64,000 nt of DNA, taken from assembly GCA_030827315.1 (NCBI GenBank), contig JAURER010000012.1, positions 1 through 64,000 on the forward strand. The letters are read 5' to 3'. Shown here one piece after another: positions 54,166 through 63,339 of this stretch. Source of the DNA: Gemmatimonadota bacterium (GTDB lineage Bacteria > Gemmatimonadota > Gemmatimonadetes > Longimicrobiales > Gaopeijiaceae). Each line of letters opens with the position of its first letter. The stretch's first letter is position 1. Under the pieces are notes generated by a model. The model did no database searches. It had not been told where the DNA came from and worked only from the letters and a program-made list of their open reading frames with translations. Made by a program: the position numbers and the translations under genes.

Positions 54166-56552
54166 GCAGCGCCTCCGAACACGGCGACCGTCACACCGGC
54201 TCCACCTTCGGTCGGCCCGCCCATGCGATGCGTACGCACGCGCCCGTCCTCCGCCAGGATCTCGGTGACCCGTCGGCGCAGGGCGCCGGTCCCCTTCCCG
54301 TGAATGATCCTCAGTTCGGCGAGATCCTCGAACACCGCAGCGTCGAGCGCGCGTTCCAGCTCGAGCTCCATCTCGTCGACTCTCATTCCGCGCAGGTCCA
54401 CCTCGAGGCGCACCTGCTCGTCCCTGGGGGGCCCCTTCCAGCCGCCGCCTCGCCGTGCCTCGCTCTCGGCCGCGACCTCGAACGGTTCGAGATCCGTCAC
54501 GGGTACCTCGATGCGGAGCGCCCCGACCTCCACGGTGGCCCTGTCCCCCCGCAGCTCGGCCACGCGGCCCCGCGCTCCGGTGTCGCGGACGCGCACGGAG
54601 CCTCCCGGCTCGATCGTCCGGACGGTCGCCCGGGATCCGAGCGTCGGACGCAGCGTGCCCGACCGGTCGGCGTCCCGGTGGCGTCCCGCCGCCCTCTCGA
54701 CCTTTCGCCGGGCTTCCCGGGCGGCGGTCTCGACGTCCTCGCCCTCCAACACCGCCGCGCGCATCGCGTCGATCGCGTCCTCGACCTCGGCCCGCGCCTC
54801 GAGCAGCAGTCTGCGCGCGTCGGCCCTCGCGCGACCCTCGGAGGTGCGCTCGGCCTCCTCGAGCGTGTGCGCGCGACGCTCCACGTCCGTGCGCTGGCGC
54901 TCGGTGCGCGCCCGCTCCGCGTCGAGTTCGTGCAGGAGCCTCTCGACTTCGCTCTCCCGCGCCTCGAGACGCTCGAGGAGATCCTCGATCCCGGCGGCGC
55001 CCTGGTCCCTGTACCCGTCGGCCCGGTCGAGGACGTGCCCGGGAAAGCCGAGGCGGCGGGCGATGGCGAGCCCGTAGCTGCGCCCGGGAAGACCTTTCAC
55101 CAGGCGGTACGTGGGCTCCATGCGCGCGCCGTCGAACTGCAGGGATGCGTTCACGATGCCACTGCCCGGCGTGTCGAGCTGCTTGAGCTCGCCGAGGTGG
55201 GACGACGCGATCGTCGTGGCGCCCCGCGCCACGAGTTCTTCCAGAACGGCGCGGGCCAGCGCGGCGCCTTCCGCCGGGTCCGTTCCGGTACCCATCTCGT
55301 CGATGAGAACGAGCGAGCCGCCGTCCGCCGCGGCCACGAGGTCGGACAGGATGGCGAGGTGCGCCGAAAAGGTGGACAGGCTCCGCGCGATCGACTGTTC
55401 GTCGCCGATGTCCGCGAAAAAGCTCCGGAAGACCGGCAGCCGGGTTCCCGGCCCGACCGGAGGGGCCACGCCGCTCTGCGCCAGCGCCGCGATCAGCCCC
55501 GTCGCCTTGAGAAAGACGCTCTTGCCTCCGGTGTTCGGTCCCGAGACGACAAGGCAGCGCTCGTCCGGTTCGAGCTCGAGGTCGTAGGGCACGACCGGAC
55601 CCTCCCCGGACTCGAGCAGGAGCGGGTGACGGGCCTCTCGCAACGCCATTCCCGCGGTCGTGTCGCGCACGATGGCCGGAACGGCGGCACCCCAGGCCAG
55701 GGCCGCGCGCGCCCGCGCGTGCAGGGCGTCGAAGTCCACGAGGGCATCGAACGCACCCGCGATCGCGTCACGTTCGGGGGCGAGGGCCTTCGTCGTCTCG
55801 GCGAGAACGCGTCGGATTTCCCTCGCCTCCTCGCGTTCGAGATCACGAAGGCGATTCATGGCCTCGATGGCGATCGGGGGTTCGACGTAGAGCGTCGCGC
55901 CGGTCTGGGACTCGTCGTGGACGATGCCGCCGACCTCGCCCTTCCCTTCCCGCCGGAGCGGCACCACGTACCGCCCGTCCCGGAGCGTGACCGACGCGTC
56001 CGCCACGACGAAACGCTCCGGGAGCGATCCGATGAACTTCTCGAGCATCCGCACGATGCGGGCGTGGGCTCCACGGAGCCGGTCCCGGATCTTCTTCAGT
56101 TCACCGGATGCGCTGCTGAGCACGTGGCCTTCCTCGTCCACGCACCGCTCGACGACCCCTTCGAGGGATCGGAGGTCGACGCACCGGTCCGCCACCGTGG
56201 CGAGCTCCGGGTACCCCCCTTCGTGCGCGCCGAGCTCGCGACCGAGCAGGCGAGACGACGCGAGAAGCCGGCCCAGGGCGTGGAGGTCGAGCGGCTCGAG
56301 CACCGCACCCTCGGCGCCCAGGTGGGCAAGCGCCGCGCGGACATCTGGGATGGGTCCCGGAGCCCAGGAGGGAGCTGCCCCCACGAAGCGCATGACGGCG
56401 GACACGCGACCGAGCTCTCGGGCGATGGCGTCCGGGTCGGTGCGGGGCCGGAGCGAGCGGACGCGCGCCTGACCCGCCTGGCTCGACGCCCGGAGCGCGA
56501 CACGCTCGAGGACGCGCTCGAACTCCAGGACCTCGAGCGCGTGATCGTTCAT
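54162..56552 (-). CDS. mutS2: Endonuclease MutS2
   Basis: A 796-residue MutS2 protein. The N-terminal lever/clamp helices are followed by an ATPase with Walker A SGPNTGGKSVFLKATG near residue 340 and LVLIDEMGTGTDPAEGAALA. A coiled coil covers about 510-620. The C-terminal Smr nuclease domain (about 715-796) contains VDLRGMRVDEMELELERALD and RIIHGKGTGALRRRV. Family members act on recombination intermediates or collided ribosomes; which applies here is unknown. The ATG at 56552 is ten bases from the yqeY stop. Confidence 0.94.
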   Translation of the reverse strand: MNDHALEVLEFERVLERVALRASSQAGQARVRSLRPRTDPDAIARELGRVSAVMRFVGAAPSWAPGPIPDVRAALAHLGAEGAVLEPLDLHALGRLLASSRLLGRELGAHEGGYPELATVADRCVDLRSLEGVVERCVDEEGHVLSSASGELKKIRDRLRGAHARIVRMLEKFIGSLPERFVVADASVTLRDGRYVVPLRREGKGEVGGIVHDESQTGATLYVEPPIAIEAMNRLRDLEREEAREIRRVLAETTKALAPERDAIAGAFDALVDFDALHARARAALAWGAAVPAIVRDTTAGMALREARHPLLLESGEGPVVPYDLELEPDERCLVVSGPNTGGKSVFLKATGLIAALAQSGVAPPVGPGTRLPVFRSFFADIGDEQSIARSLSTFSAHLAILSDLVAAADGGSLVLIDEMGTGTDPAEGAALARAVLEELVARGATTIASSHLGELKQLDTPGSGIVNASLQFDGARMEPTYRLVKGLPGRSYGLAIARRLGFPGHVLDRADGYRDQGAAGIEDLLERLEARESEVERLLHELDAERARTERQRTDVERRAHTLEEAERTSEGRARADARRLLLEARAEVEDAIDAMRAAVLEGEDVETAAREARRKVERAAGRHRDADRSGTLRPTLGSRATVRTIEPGGSVRVRDTGARGRVAELRGDRATVEVGALRIEVPVTDLEPFEVAAESEARRGGGWKGPPRDEQVRLEVDLRGMRVDEMELELERALDAAVFEDLAELRIIHGKGTGALRRRVTEILAEDGRVRTHRMGGPTEGGAGVTVAVFGGAA

Positions 56553-56562
56553 ATGCCGCAGG

Positions 56563-57018
56563 TCACCCGGCGAGCTCCTCACGCACGATCCGGTTCGCGT
56601 CCTTGCCGTCGTACCGCCCGCGGATGCGTGGCATCAGCTGCCCCATGAGCTGCCCCATCTGGTCCACGCCTGAGGCGACGATCTCACGCACGATGGCGCG
56701 CACCTCGTCCTCACCCATCGCCTCGGGAAGATATTCCTGGAGGACCGTCGCCTGGGCCTCCTCCTGCTCGGCGAGCTCCGGCCTACCCGCGCTCCTGAAC
56801 TGGTCCGCCGCGTCCCTGCGCTGCTTGATCATGCGTGTGAGCACGAGCACCACCGCCTCGTCGTCGAGCGCCCCCACCGGCGGTTCGAGCTCCTTGTTGC
56901 GGATGTCGGAGAGGGCAGTCGAAATCACCAGCGTCCGGAACTTGTCGCGATCCTTGCGCGCGGCGTTCAGATCGGCCTGGAGACGGCTCTTGAGTTCGCT
57001 GGCCACGGGAGTGCGCAC
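56563..57018 (-). CDS. yqeY: GatB/YqeY domain protein
   Basis: A 151-residue helical protein of the GatB/YqeY family, related to the tail domain of the amidotransferase subunit GatB. Seen are LKSRLQADLNAARKDRDKFR, QRRDAADQFRSAGRPELAEQ, EYLPEAMGEDEVRAIV, and MGQLMGQLMPRIRGRYDGKD. Role in tRNA-dependent metabolism is suspected but unproven. The start is GTG at 57018. rpsU, its frequent upstream neighbour, is absent. Confidence 0.92.
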   Translation of the reverse strand: MRTPVASELKSRLQADLNAARKDRDKFRTLVISTALSDIRNKELEPPVGALDDEAVVLVLTRMIKQRRDAADQFRSAGRPELAEQEEAQATVLQEYLPEAMGEDEVRAIVREIVASGVDQMGQLMGQLMPRIRGRYDGKDANRIVREELAG

Positions 57019-57194
57019 CTGAGAGTTTCGGGTCTCGTTCGGGGGATGGGGAAGCTACCCTTCGATCGGAGTCCGATCAATCAGGGGCCGGCTGGATCGC
57101 ACCGGAGCGGATCCGTCCCGAAGCGGCATGGCCTCGCCCCGGTCCCCGGTGGAGGTTGGCGGAACCACCCATCCACGCACACCCGGAGACCCGC

Positions 57195-57683
57195 ATGGAC
57201 GTGATCGCCGGCGCCGCCGAACAGATTCTCGCCGCCCACCCCCACCCCGCCCTTCGCCTCGGGGAACTGCTCGCCCTCGTGGCGGAGCGCGTCGACCGCA
57301 GCCTCGGGCCCGAGCGACTGCGCTGCGCCCTCGAGGCCGAGCCGTCCCGTTTCCGCGTCATCGAGTCCTGGCGGACCCGATGGCCCACGCTCGCCCGGGA
57401 GTCGAGCGCGGCGGGCGATGCGTGGGTCGTCGCCCTCGCGGCCGGGGCGGCACCGGACGTATCCACCCCCGGCGGCACCGGCGCCCGAGGTCACGATCGG
57501 CACGGCGCCGCGACGGGGAGCAGAACCGAGCGGAGCGAGAGCGCCGCGCGCATGTTGCGCGAAAGCGTTCGGTGGATCGGCCGGTCCGTCGACGGGCGTT
57601 CGACGCTGGAGGTCGGGCGCTGGTATGCGATCGCACTGGCGGAGCGGGAGGCGCGACGCGCGCTGGCGCGGCGCGCGGCATGA
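57195..57683 (+). CDS. Unknown protein with a winged-helix-like N-terminus
   Basis: A 162-residue cytoplasmic protein. Residues 1-60 (AGAAEQILAAHPHPALRLGE and LLALVAERVDRSLGPERLRC and the RFRVIE end) resemble a winged-helix fold in which a small module is read at the end by a hydrophobic strand. The middle is low-complexity, and the C-terminus is basic helical (ALAEREARRALARRAA). The ATG at 57195 is chosen because GGAGA sits five bases upstream. It is alone on the plus strand, convergent with prmA. I do not recognise the family. Confidence 0.6.
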   Translation: MDVIAGAAEQILAAHPHPALRLGELLALVAERVDRSLGPERLRCALEAEPSRFRVIESWRTRWPTLARESSAAGDAWVVALAAGAAPDVSTPGGTGARGHDRHGAATGSRTERSESAARMLRESVRWIGRSVDGRSTLEVGRWYAIALAEREARRALARRAA

Positions 57684-57769
57684 ACGGGCGAGCCGTCGGA
57701 CCCGGCACCGCACGGTTGGCGGCTCGTCGGACCTCGAGCCGGCGAGGGCGCGCGTCGGCTGCCCCCCCT

Positions 57770-58651
57770 TCAGCCGGTCGTGCGCTCGAAGCGCCCCGAT
57801 CGCCACGGACCGTCGGCGTCGACCTCGTGGAAGGCGAAGCCGGCTGCCTCGATCCGGGACCGGATGCCCTCCCATTCGAAGTCGAGGATGCCCGACACGA
57901 TCAGCCATCCTCCCGGCCGAAGTGCCAGGGCGAAGCCGTCGAAGAGCGGCTCGAGAAGGCCGGCCTCGATGTTCGCGATGATGCCCGACACGGGCCCGTA
58001 CGCCACGACGCTCTCCGCGGTCGCGAACGACCGGACAACCTCGACGCGGTCCTGGACGCCGTTTCGTTCGACGTTCTCCGCGAGCGCCTCGCACGCGAGG
58101 GGGTCGGCCTCGATCGCCACGACATGGTCGGCCCCGGTGCGCGCCGCGACGATGGCGAGTATCCCGGAGCCGGAGCCCACGTCCAGAAGTCGATCGTGCG
58201 GGCGGACCGCCCGGTCCATCAGGCGCACGCACCCGCGCGTGGTCCCGTGCTCGGCGGTCCCGAATGCCATCCCCGGATCGAGGACGATGACGACGTCGTC
58301 CTCGCGGGCCTCCAAGGGCTCGACCCACGAGGGATGCACGATCACCCGGGGGGTGAGTCGCCGCTCGCCGAGGCCCCGCTTCCACGTCTCGGCCCACTCC
58401 TCGTGGGGCTTCCACCCGTGCTCCAGATAGACCCGGCCCACCCCGGGCTCGTCGGCCAGCGCCGATCGCAGCGCTTCGAGAAACGCGTCCGGATCGTCCG
58501 GCTCCTCGAAGTACGCCACCTGCCAGGCACCCCGCTCCTCCGAGCCCCGCGCGCCGAGCGAGACGAGAAGGTCGGCGAGCAGCCCGGCCGCGTCGCCGGG
58601 GGTGGAGGAGCGAACGCGGACCTCGAACCAACGCCTGACGCCGCCGCTCAT
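57770..58651 (-). CDS. prmA: Ribosomal protein L11 methyltransferase
   Basis: A 293-residue SAM methyltransferase. Seen are the PrmA motif [20 protein letters not shown], the substrate-side [20 protein letters not shown], and SAM-binding [20 protein letters not shown] with the [10 protein letters not shown] motif where NxxA-type catalytic residues lie. It trimethylates L11 in E. coli. The ATG at 58651 overlaps the dnaJ stop, the usual dnaJ-prmA order. Confidence 0.92.
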   Translation of the reverse strand: MSGGVRRWFEVRVRSSTPGDAAGLLADLLVSLGARGSEERGAWQVAYFEEPDDPDAFLEALRSALADEPGVGRVYLEHGWKPHEEWAETWKRGLGERRLTPRVIVHPSWVEPLEAREDDVVIVLDPGMAFGTAEHGTTRGCVRLMDRAVRPHDRLLDVGSGSGILAIVAARTGADHVVAIEADPLACEALAENVERNGVQDRVEVVRSFATAESVVAYGPVSGIIANIEAGLLEPLFDGFALALRPGGWLIVSGILDFEWEGIRSRIEAAGFAFHEVDADGPWRSGRFERTTG

Positions 58652-59820
58652 CCGCCCGTGAACGCCTCCTTCACGCGGGACCAGAACCCCTTGTGCGAGC
58701 CGCGGCGAATCGTGTCGGGCGCCGAGTGTTCGACCTCGGCGAGGCGCCGAAGCACCTCCTCCTGCTCGGAGGTCAGGTCGGTGGGCGTCCACACGACGAC
58801 GCGCACGACCTGGTCGCCGCGCACGTTCCCGTTGAGCTCCGGGATGCCGAGGCCCTTGAGCCGGAGCGCCTCCCCGCTCTGAATGCCGGCGGGGATCTTC
58901 ACGCGGGCTACCCCTTCAAGCGTGGGCACGTCCACCTCGCCACCGAGCGCGGCCTGACTGAAGGTCACGGGGAGCTCGTGGACCAGGTCCGAGCCCTCGC
59001 GCACGAAGCGCGGGTCGTCCTGGACCTCGAGCAGAACCACGAGGTCTCCGCGGGGGCCACCCCGCGGCCCGACGCTGCCCCTCCCACGGAGGGTCAGGAA
59101 GTTTTCCGACGTGACGCCCGCGGGTACCTCGACCTCGATCTCGCGCTCCGAGCGGAGCCGGCCGTCCCCCGAGCACGTCGGGCAGGGCCGTTCGATCACG
59201 CGGCCCTCGCCACCGCACGTCCTGCAGGGCTGCACGCTCACGAACTGGCCGACGATCGACCGCTGCACGTGCCGCTCTTCGCCGGATCCGCCACACGTGC
59301 GGCACGCGGCCGGGGCGCTGCCCGCCTCCGCACCGGAGCCCTCGCACGACGCGCACTCATCGAGGAGCGAGACTCGGATCGTCTTCGAGACGCCGCTGGC
59401 GACCTCCGCGAGCGTGAGCGGCAGGCGAATGCGCACGGTCTTGCCGCGGCGACTCGACGTGCGCTGTCCACGCGCGCTGCGGTGGGCGAAGAGATCTTCG
59501 AGGCCGCCGAACCCGGCGAAGCCGCCGAAGTCGCGCATGAAGATGTCGATGGCCTCGTTGAAGTCGAACGCGGCCCCGCCCGCTCCGCCGCCGCCTGCGC
59601 CGCGGACGCCCTGCTTTCCGTAGCGGTCGTAGAGCGCCCGCTTCTCGGAATCGCGCAGGACCTCGTACGCCTCGGTGACTTCGCGGAACCGCTCCTCGGA
59701 CTCCTTCGACCCCTCGTTGCGGTCGGGGTGGTGCTGGAGCGCGAGCTTCCTGTAGGCCTTCTTGATGTCCTCGGCCGACGCGTCGCGCGGCACGCCGAGA
59801 AGCTGATAATAGTCCGCCAT
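58648..59820 (-). CDS. dnaJ: Chaperone protein DnaJ
   Basis: A 390-residue type A J protein. The J domain has [20 protein letters not shown] and the HPD motif in [13 protein letters not shown] Gly/Phe-rich region follows (GGFAGFGG), then four zinc repeats [24 protein letters not shown] and CPTCSGDG, and the substrate-binding C-terminal domain. It stimulates DnaK ATPase. The start at ATG 59820 is preferred over an upstream GTG at 59838. hrcA lies directly upstream, but dnaK and grpE are not in between. Confidence 0.95.
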   Translation of the reverse strand: MADYYQLLGVPRDASAEDIKKAYRKLALQHHPDRNEGSKESEERFREVTEAYEVLRDSEKRALYDRYGKQGVRGAGGGGAGGAAFDFNEAIDIFMRDFGGFAGFGGLEDLFAHRSARGQRTSSRRGKTVRIRLPLTLAEVASGVSKTIRVSLLDECASCEGSGAEAGSAPAACRTCGGSGEERHVQRSIVGQFVSVQPCRTCGGEGRVIERPCPTCSGDGRLRSEREIEVEVPAGVTSENFLTLRGRGSVGPRGGPRGDLVVLLEVQDDPRFVREGSDLVHELPVTFSQAALGGEVDVPTLEGVARVKIPAGIQSGEALRLKGLGIPELNGNVRGDQVVRVVVWTPTDLTSEQEEVLRRLAEVEHSAPDTIRRGSHKGFWSRVKEAFTGG

Positions 59821-59877
59821 CTGTTTCCTGTGGGTCACACGTCCGGGAGGGTCCGACAGCCGGGCGGCGGGCCCGGG

Positions 59878-60948
59878 TCAGCCGGCCAGCATGCGCGTGA
59901 CCAGGGATGAAGTATAGTCGACGATCGTGACGACCTTCTCATAGGGCATCCGGGTCGGTCCGATAACGCCGATCACCCCCTTCAGGTCACCCACGCGGTA
60001 TTCCGCGGTGACGAGGGTGAAATCCGCGAGCATCGACGCATCGTTCTCGGAGCCGATCGTGATGCGAAGATTTCCGGCGTGCTCCCGCGAGCCGACGGTC
60101 CTGGCCAGGAGGTCGCGCTCCTCCGTCAGGCTGATGAGGTGCTTGAGCTGCTGGCCACTCTCGAACTCGGGCTGCGACGCCAGGACGCTCGCCGGCCCCA
60201 GGTGCAACTGGGACGCGTCGAGCGAGCGGAGGTCAAAGAGTTCGGCGCTCGACTGAACGAAGATGTTCACCAGGTCCGCACCGCGCTCGTCGACGACCGA
60301 ATCGCGGAGCCGGTCGGGCAGGGTGCGCCGGATCTCGCTGAGCTGCAGGCCCGCGAGCCGTTCATTGAGCGCCACCGTCACGACGACGAGCGTCTCGGAC
60401 GGCACCTCCACCGGCAGATCGACGTAGACCGTGCGCACCACGCCGCCCCGGATCGTCGCGACCAGCAGGACCTTGCTGGTGGAGACCTTGATGAGCTCGA
60501 GCTTCTCGAGCACGGCCTCCTCGAGGGCGGGGGCCACGGCAACACCGAGTTCGTTCGAGATGAGGCTCAGGGCGCGAGTGGCGTGCAATACGAGTCGCTC
60601 CACCGCCGACGTACCAGCGCCCTCGAGCTCCCGCTCCAGATCCGCCCGATCCTTCGGAGAAGGTGCGAGCGGCTCCATGAGACGATCGACGAAGAATCGG
60701 TACGCGAGGTCCGTGGGAATCCGGCCGGCCGACGTATGCGGATGGAAGAGATACCCCTTCTCCTCCAGGTCGCTCATGGTATTGCGCACCGTGGCCGCGG
60801 AGACCCCGAGGTCGTAGACCCGCGAGACGGTCCGGCTCCCGGCGGGCTCCGCGGTGTCGACATACGTGCGAACCACGGCCTCGAGAACCTGCCGTTCCCG
60901 ATCCGAGAGGTCGGTGCCGACCGTGTCACGTCTGTCGAGTGGAGTCAT
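59878..60948 (-). CDS. hrcA: Heat-inducible transcription repressor HrcA
   Basis: A 356-residue HrcA. The winged helix is about residues 8-75 (LSDRERQVLEAVVRTYVDTA, TVRNTMSDLEEKGYLFHPHT, SAGRIPTDLAYRFFVDRL). The GAF-like core follows, and the C-terminal end has VIGPTRMPYEKVVTIVDYTS. HrcA binds CIRCE repeats with GroEL as cofactor; no CIRCE element is visible near it. The ATG at 60948 is used; an ATG at 60972 would add eight residues. Neither has a clear ribosome site. Confidence 0.93.
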   Translation of the reverse strand: MTPLDRRDTVGTDLSDRERQVLEAVVRTYVDTAEPAGSRTVSRVYDLGVSAATVRNTMSDLEEKGYLFHPHTSAGRIPTDLAYRFFVDRLMEPLAPSPKDRADLERELEGAGTSAVERLVLHATRALSLISNELGVAVAPALEEAVLEKLELIKVSTSKVLLVATIRGGVVRTVYVDLPVEVPSETLVVVTVALNERLAGLQLSEIRRTLPDRLRDSVVDERGADLVNIFVQSSAELFDLRSLDASQLHLGPASVLASQPEFESGQQLKHLISLTEERDLLARTVGSREHAGNLRITIGSENDASMLADFTLVTAEYRVGDLKGVIGVIGPTRMPYEKVVTIVDYTSSLVTRMLAG

Positions 60949-60979
60949 GGTCGAAGATCGAAATACCGCCATCGGCGGG

Positions 60980-62191
60980 TCAAGCGGTGTGCGGGCCGTC
61001 GCCCAGGTCGGCGTCTGCGCCGAGGACCTGATCGAGGTCCACCGTCAGTTCGTCGAGCAGCAGCCATCCTTCGGTCGTGAGCCGGATCGCGTCGCCGGCG
61101 CGCGCCGCCAGCCCGGCTGCCACCCAGCGGCCGAGGAGCGCGTCCGCGCGCCGGGGCAGCGATCCGATCGCAACACCCTCGGAGGTACGCAGACCGAGCC
61201 AGACTCGTTCCAGGCGGGTGGCCTGCGCTGTGAGATGTTCACGCTCGGCCTCCGGACTCGCGCCGGCCCCTACCGACTCCCGGTATTCGGTCCAGTCCCG
61301 GTGATTCCAGCGGCGCACGGGTGGCGCGTACGCGTGGGCGCCGTTGCCGAGGCCCAGGTACGGCCCACCGTGCCAGTACACCGCGTTGTGGCGGGAACGG
61401 AAGCCCGGGAGGGCGAAGTTCGACACCTCGTAGTGCTCGTATCCGGCACCCACGAGCACCTCGGCCGCGCGCAGGAACTCCGCGCGGTACTGTTCCTCGT
61501 CGACCGGCGTTTCGCGCCCCTCACGGACCGCCCGCCCCAGGGGCGTTCCGTACTCGACGGTGAGGCCGTACAGGCTCACGTGCGGCACACCGAGGTCGAG
61601 CGCGCGACCCAGGTCTTCATCCCAGGAACGCCCCAGGGACGCCGGAAGCCCGAAGATGAGGTCGACGCTCACGTTGCCGATGCCCGCGTCACGGGCCGCC
61701 CGCACCGCCGCCACCGGCCCTTCGGATCCGTGCAGGCGACCCATCCAGCGCAGCGCGGGCTCGTGGAAGGTCTGCAGACCCAGACTGATCCGGTTCACCC
61801 CGGCAGCGCACCACGACGCGGCGACGTCCGGGGTCAGGCTCTCCGGATTGGCCTCCGCCGTCCACTCGAACCCCGTGGCTCCGAGGCGCTCGCGTCCGAG
61901 CACGTCCGCGAGCCCGGACATCGCGTCCGGACCCAGGAGGGACGGCGTGCCGCCTCCGACGTAGAGCGTGTCGAGCGCGTCCGCCAGCTCGAAGAGCCCT
62001 TCCCGCTCCAGGAGCGCGACCTCGCCACGCAGCGCTTCCAGCCATTCCTCCGCACCCCCGGCACGCCGCACGCTGACCGCGAAGTCGCAGTAGAAGCAGC
62101 GCCGGGCACAGAACGGGGCGTGCACGTAGACGGACGCAGCCCGGGTGGGGGTGGGCGCGGTATCCCGAGCGGGTGCGGGCGGCGTGGTCAC
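60980..62191 (-). CDS. hemW: HemW-type radical SAM protein
   Basis: A 403-residue radical SAM protein. The cluster motif is CARRCFYCDFAVSVRRAGGA with CxxxCxxC, followed by YVGGGTPSLL, EANPESLTPDVAASW, GVNRISLGLQTFHEPALRWM, and a C-terminal HemW domain (LPGFRSRHNAVYWHGGPYLG, GLGNGAHAY). Formerly called coproporphyrinogen oxidase-like; HemW binds heme and acts in its insertion. The start is GTG at 62191, overlapping the dprA stop. Confidence 0.92.
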   Translation of the reverse strand: MTTPPAPARDTAPTPTRAASVYVHAPFCARRCFYCDFAVSVRRAGGAEEWLEALRGEVALLEREGLFELADALDTLYVGGGTPSLLGPDAMSGLADVLGRERLGATGFEWTAEANPESLTPDVAASWCAAGVNRISLGLQTFHEPALRWMGRLHGSEGPVAAVRAARDAGIGNVSVDLIFGLPASLGRSWDEDLGRALDLGVPHVSLYGLTVEYGTPLGRAVREGRETPVDEEQYRAEFLRAAEVLVGAGYEHYEVSNFALPGFRSRHNAVYWHGGPYLGLGNGAHAYAPPVRRWNHRDWTEYRESVGAGASPEAEREHLTAQATRLERVWLGLRTSEGVAIGSLPRRADALLGRWVAAGLAARAGDAIRLTTEGWLLLDELTVDLDQVLGADADLGDGPHTA

Positions 62192-63312
62192 GCGGCCCTC
62201 CGGTAGCGCATCCCCGGGAGCCGTTCGATCTCTCCGTGTAGCTCCAGCGTGGTCAGGACGGCCAGGGCGGTGTCCACGGGAAGACCGCACCGGTCGGCGA
62301 GGTCGTCGGCTCCGAGCGGGGCGTCCGCGAGCACCGCCATGACCCGCGCCGCGACGCCGTCGCCGGCCTCGACATCCCGGTCGTCAGCGTCGTCGCGCTG
62401 ACCGGTGCGCGCCCCGCCCCGACTCGCCGGCCCCGCGACCGCCTCCACGAACGAGGCGATGGACACCAGCGGCCGGGCTCCGTCGGCGAGAAGCCGATTG
62501 GAGCCAGCGCAGCACGCCCGTTCGATCGGACCGGGAACGGCCCACACGTCGCGCCCGAGGTCGAGCGCGTGATCGACCGTGATCAGAGCACCGCTCCGGA
62601 CCCCCGCCTCCACAACCACGGTCGTCCCGGCGAGCGCGGCGAGAATCCGGTTGCGGCGGGGGAAGTGGTGTGGCGCGACCCCCGTGCCCGGGAGGAATTC
62701 GCTCACCAGGAGGCCCCGAGCCGCGATCTCTTCGAAGAGGCGCGCGTGCGCCCGCGGGTACGCGACGTCTGGACCCGTGCCCAGCACGGCGATGGTGGCC
62801 CCTTCGGCCCGGAGCGCCCCCGCGTGCACCGCACCGTCGACCCCCAGCGCCAGTCCGCTCCACACGCGGACGCCCGCGTGCGCGAGCGCGGCGCCGAGGC
62901 GCTCCGCGACGTCCCGGGCGCGCTCGGTGGCCCGTCGCGCTCCGACGACCGTCACAGCCACGCCTTCCAGAAGCGCGGTCCGGCCCCGGAGGAAGATCAC
63001 GGGCGGCGGATCGGTCAGGTGCCACAGCGCCGAAGGGTACCGGGGGTCGCTCCAGGTGACCACCTCGATTCCCTGTCGCTCCGCGCGCCCGAGCCCCTCG
63101 TCGACGTCGCGCCGAAGCGTCGGGTCACGCCGCGCATGCGCGGCGGCACGCCCGGCGACGGCCGCGAAGTCCTGGTGCCGGGCGCGCAGCGCCGCCGCGG
63201 CGCTACCGAAGGCGCGCACAAGGGCCCGCACCTTCACGGGGCCCACGCCCGGCAGCCCGTCCAGCAGGAGGAGCTCGGCCGCCTCGCACCCGTCCGGCAG
63301 GGACGTGCCCAC
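62188..63312 (-). CDS. dprA: DNA-processing protein DprA
   Basis: A 374-residue DprA/Smf protein that loads RecA on incoming single-stranded DNA in natural transformation. An N-terminal helical region (about 12-85) precedes the Rossmann core with YPSALWHLTDPPPVIFLRG, VTVVGARRATERARDVAERL, GLALGVDGAVHAGAL, AVLGTGPDVAYPRAHARLFE, FPRRNRILAALAGTTVVVEA and SGALITVDHALDLGRDVWAV. A C-terminal winged helix (about 310-374) follows. The start is GTG at 63312, 27 bases from obg. Confidence 0.93.
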   Translation of the reverse strand: MGTSLPDGCEAAELLLLDGLPGVGPVKVRALVRAFGSAAAALRARHQDFAAVAGRAAAHARRDPTLRRDVDEGLGRAERQGIEVVTWSDPRYPSALWHLTDPPPVIFLRGRTALLEGVAVTVVGARRATERARDVAERLGAALAHAGVRVWSGLALGVDGAVHAGALRAEGATIAVLGTGPDVAYPRAHARLFEEIAARGLLVSEFLPGTGVAPHHFPRRNRILAALAGTTVVVEAGVRSGALITVDHALDLGRDVWAVPGPIERACCAGSNRLLADGARPLVSIASFVEAVAGPASRGGARTGQRDDADDRDVEAGDGVAARVMAVLADAPLGADDLADRCGLPVDTALAVLTTLELHGEIERLPGMRYRRAA

Positions 63313-63339
63313 CCTACGCCGCTCCGGCGACGGCCGTGC

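Noticed and set aside
59821-60980. CIRCE element near hrcA/dnaJ
   Set aside because: No TTAGCACTC...GAGTGCTAA-like pair was found in this stretch.
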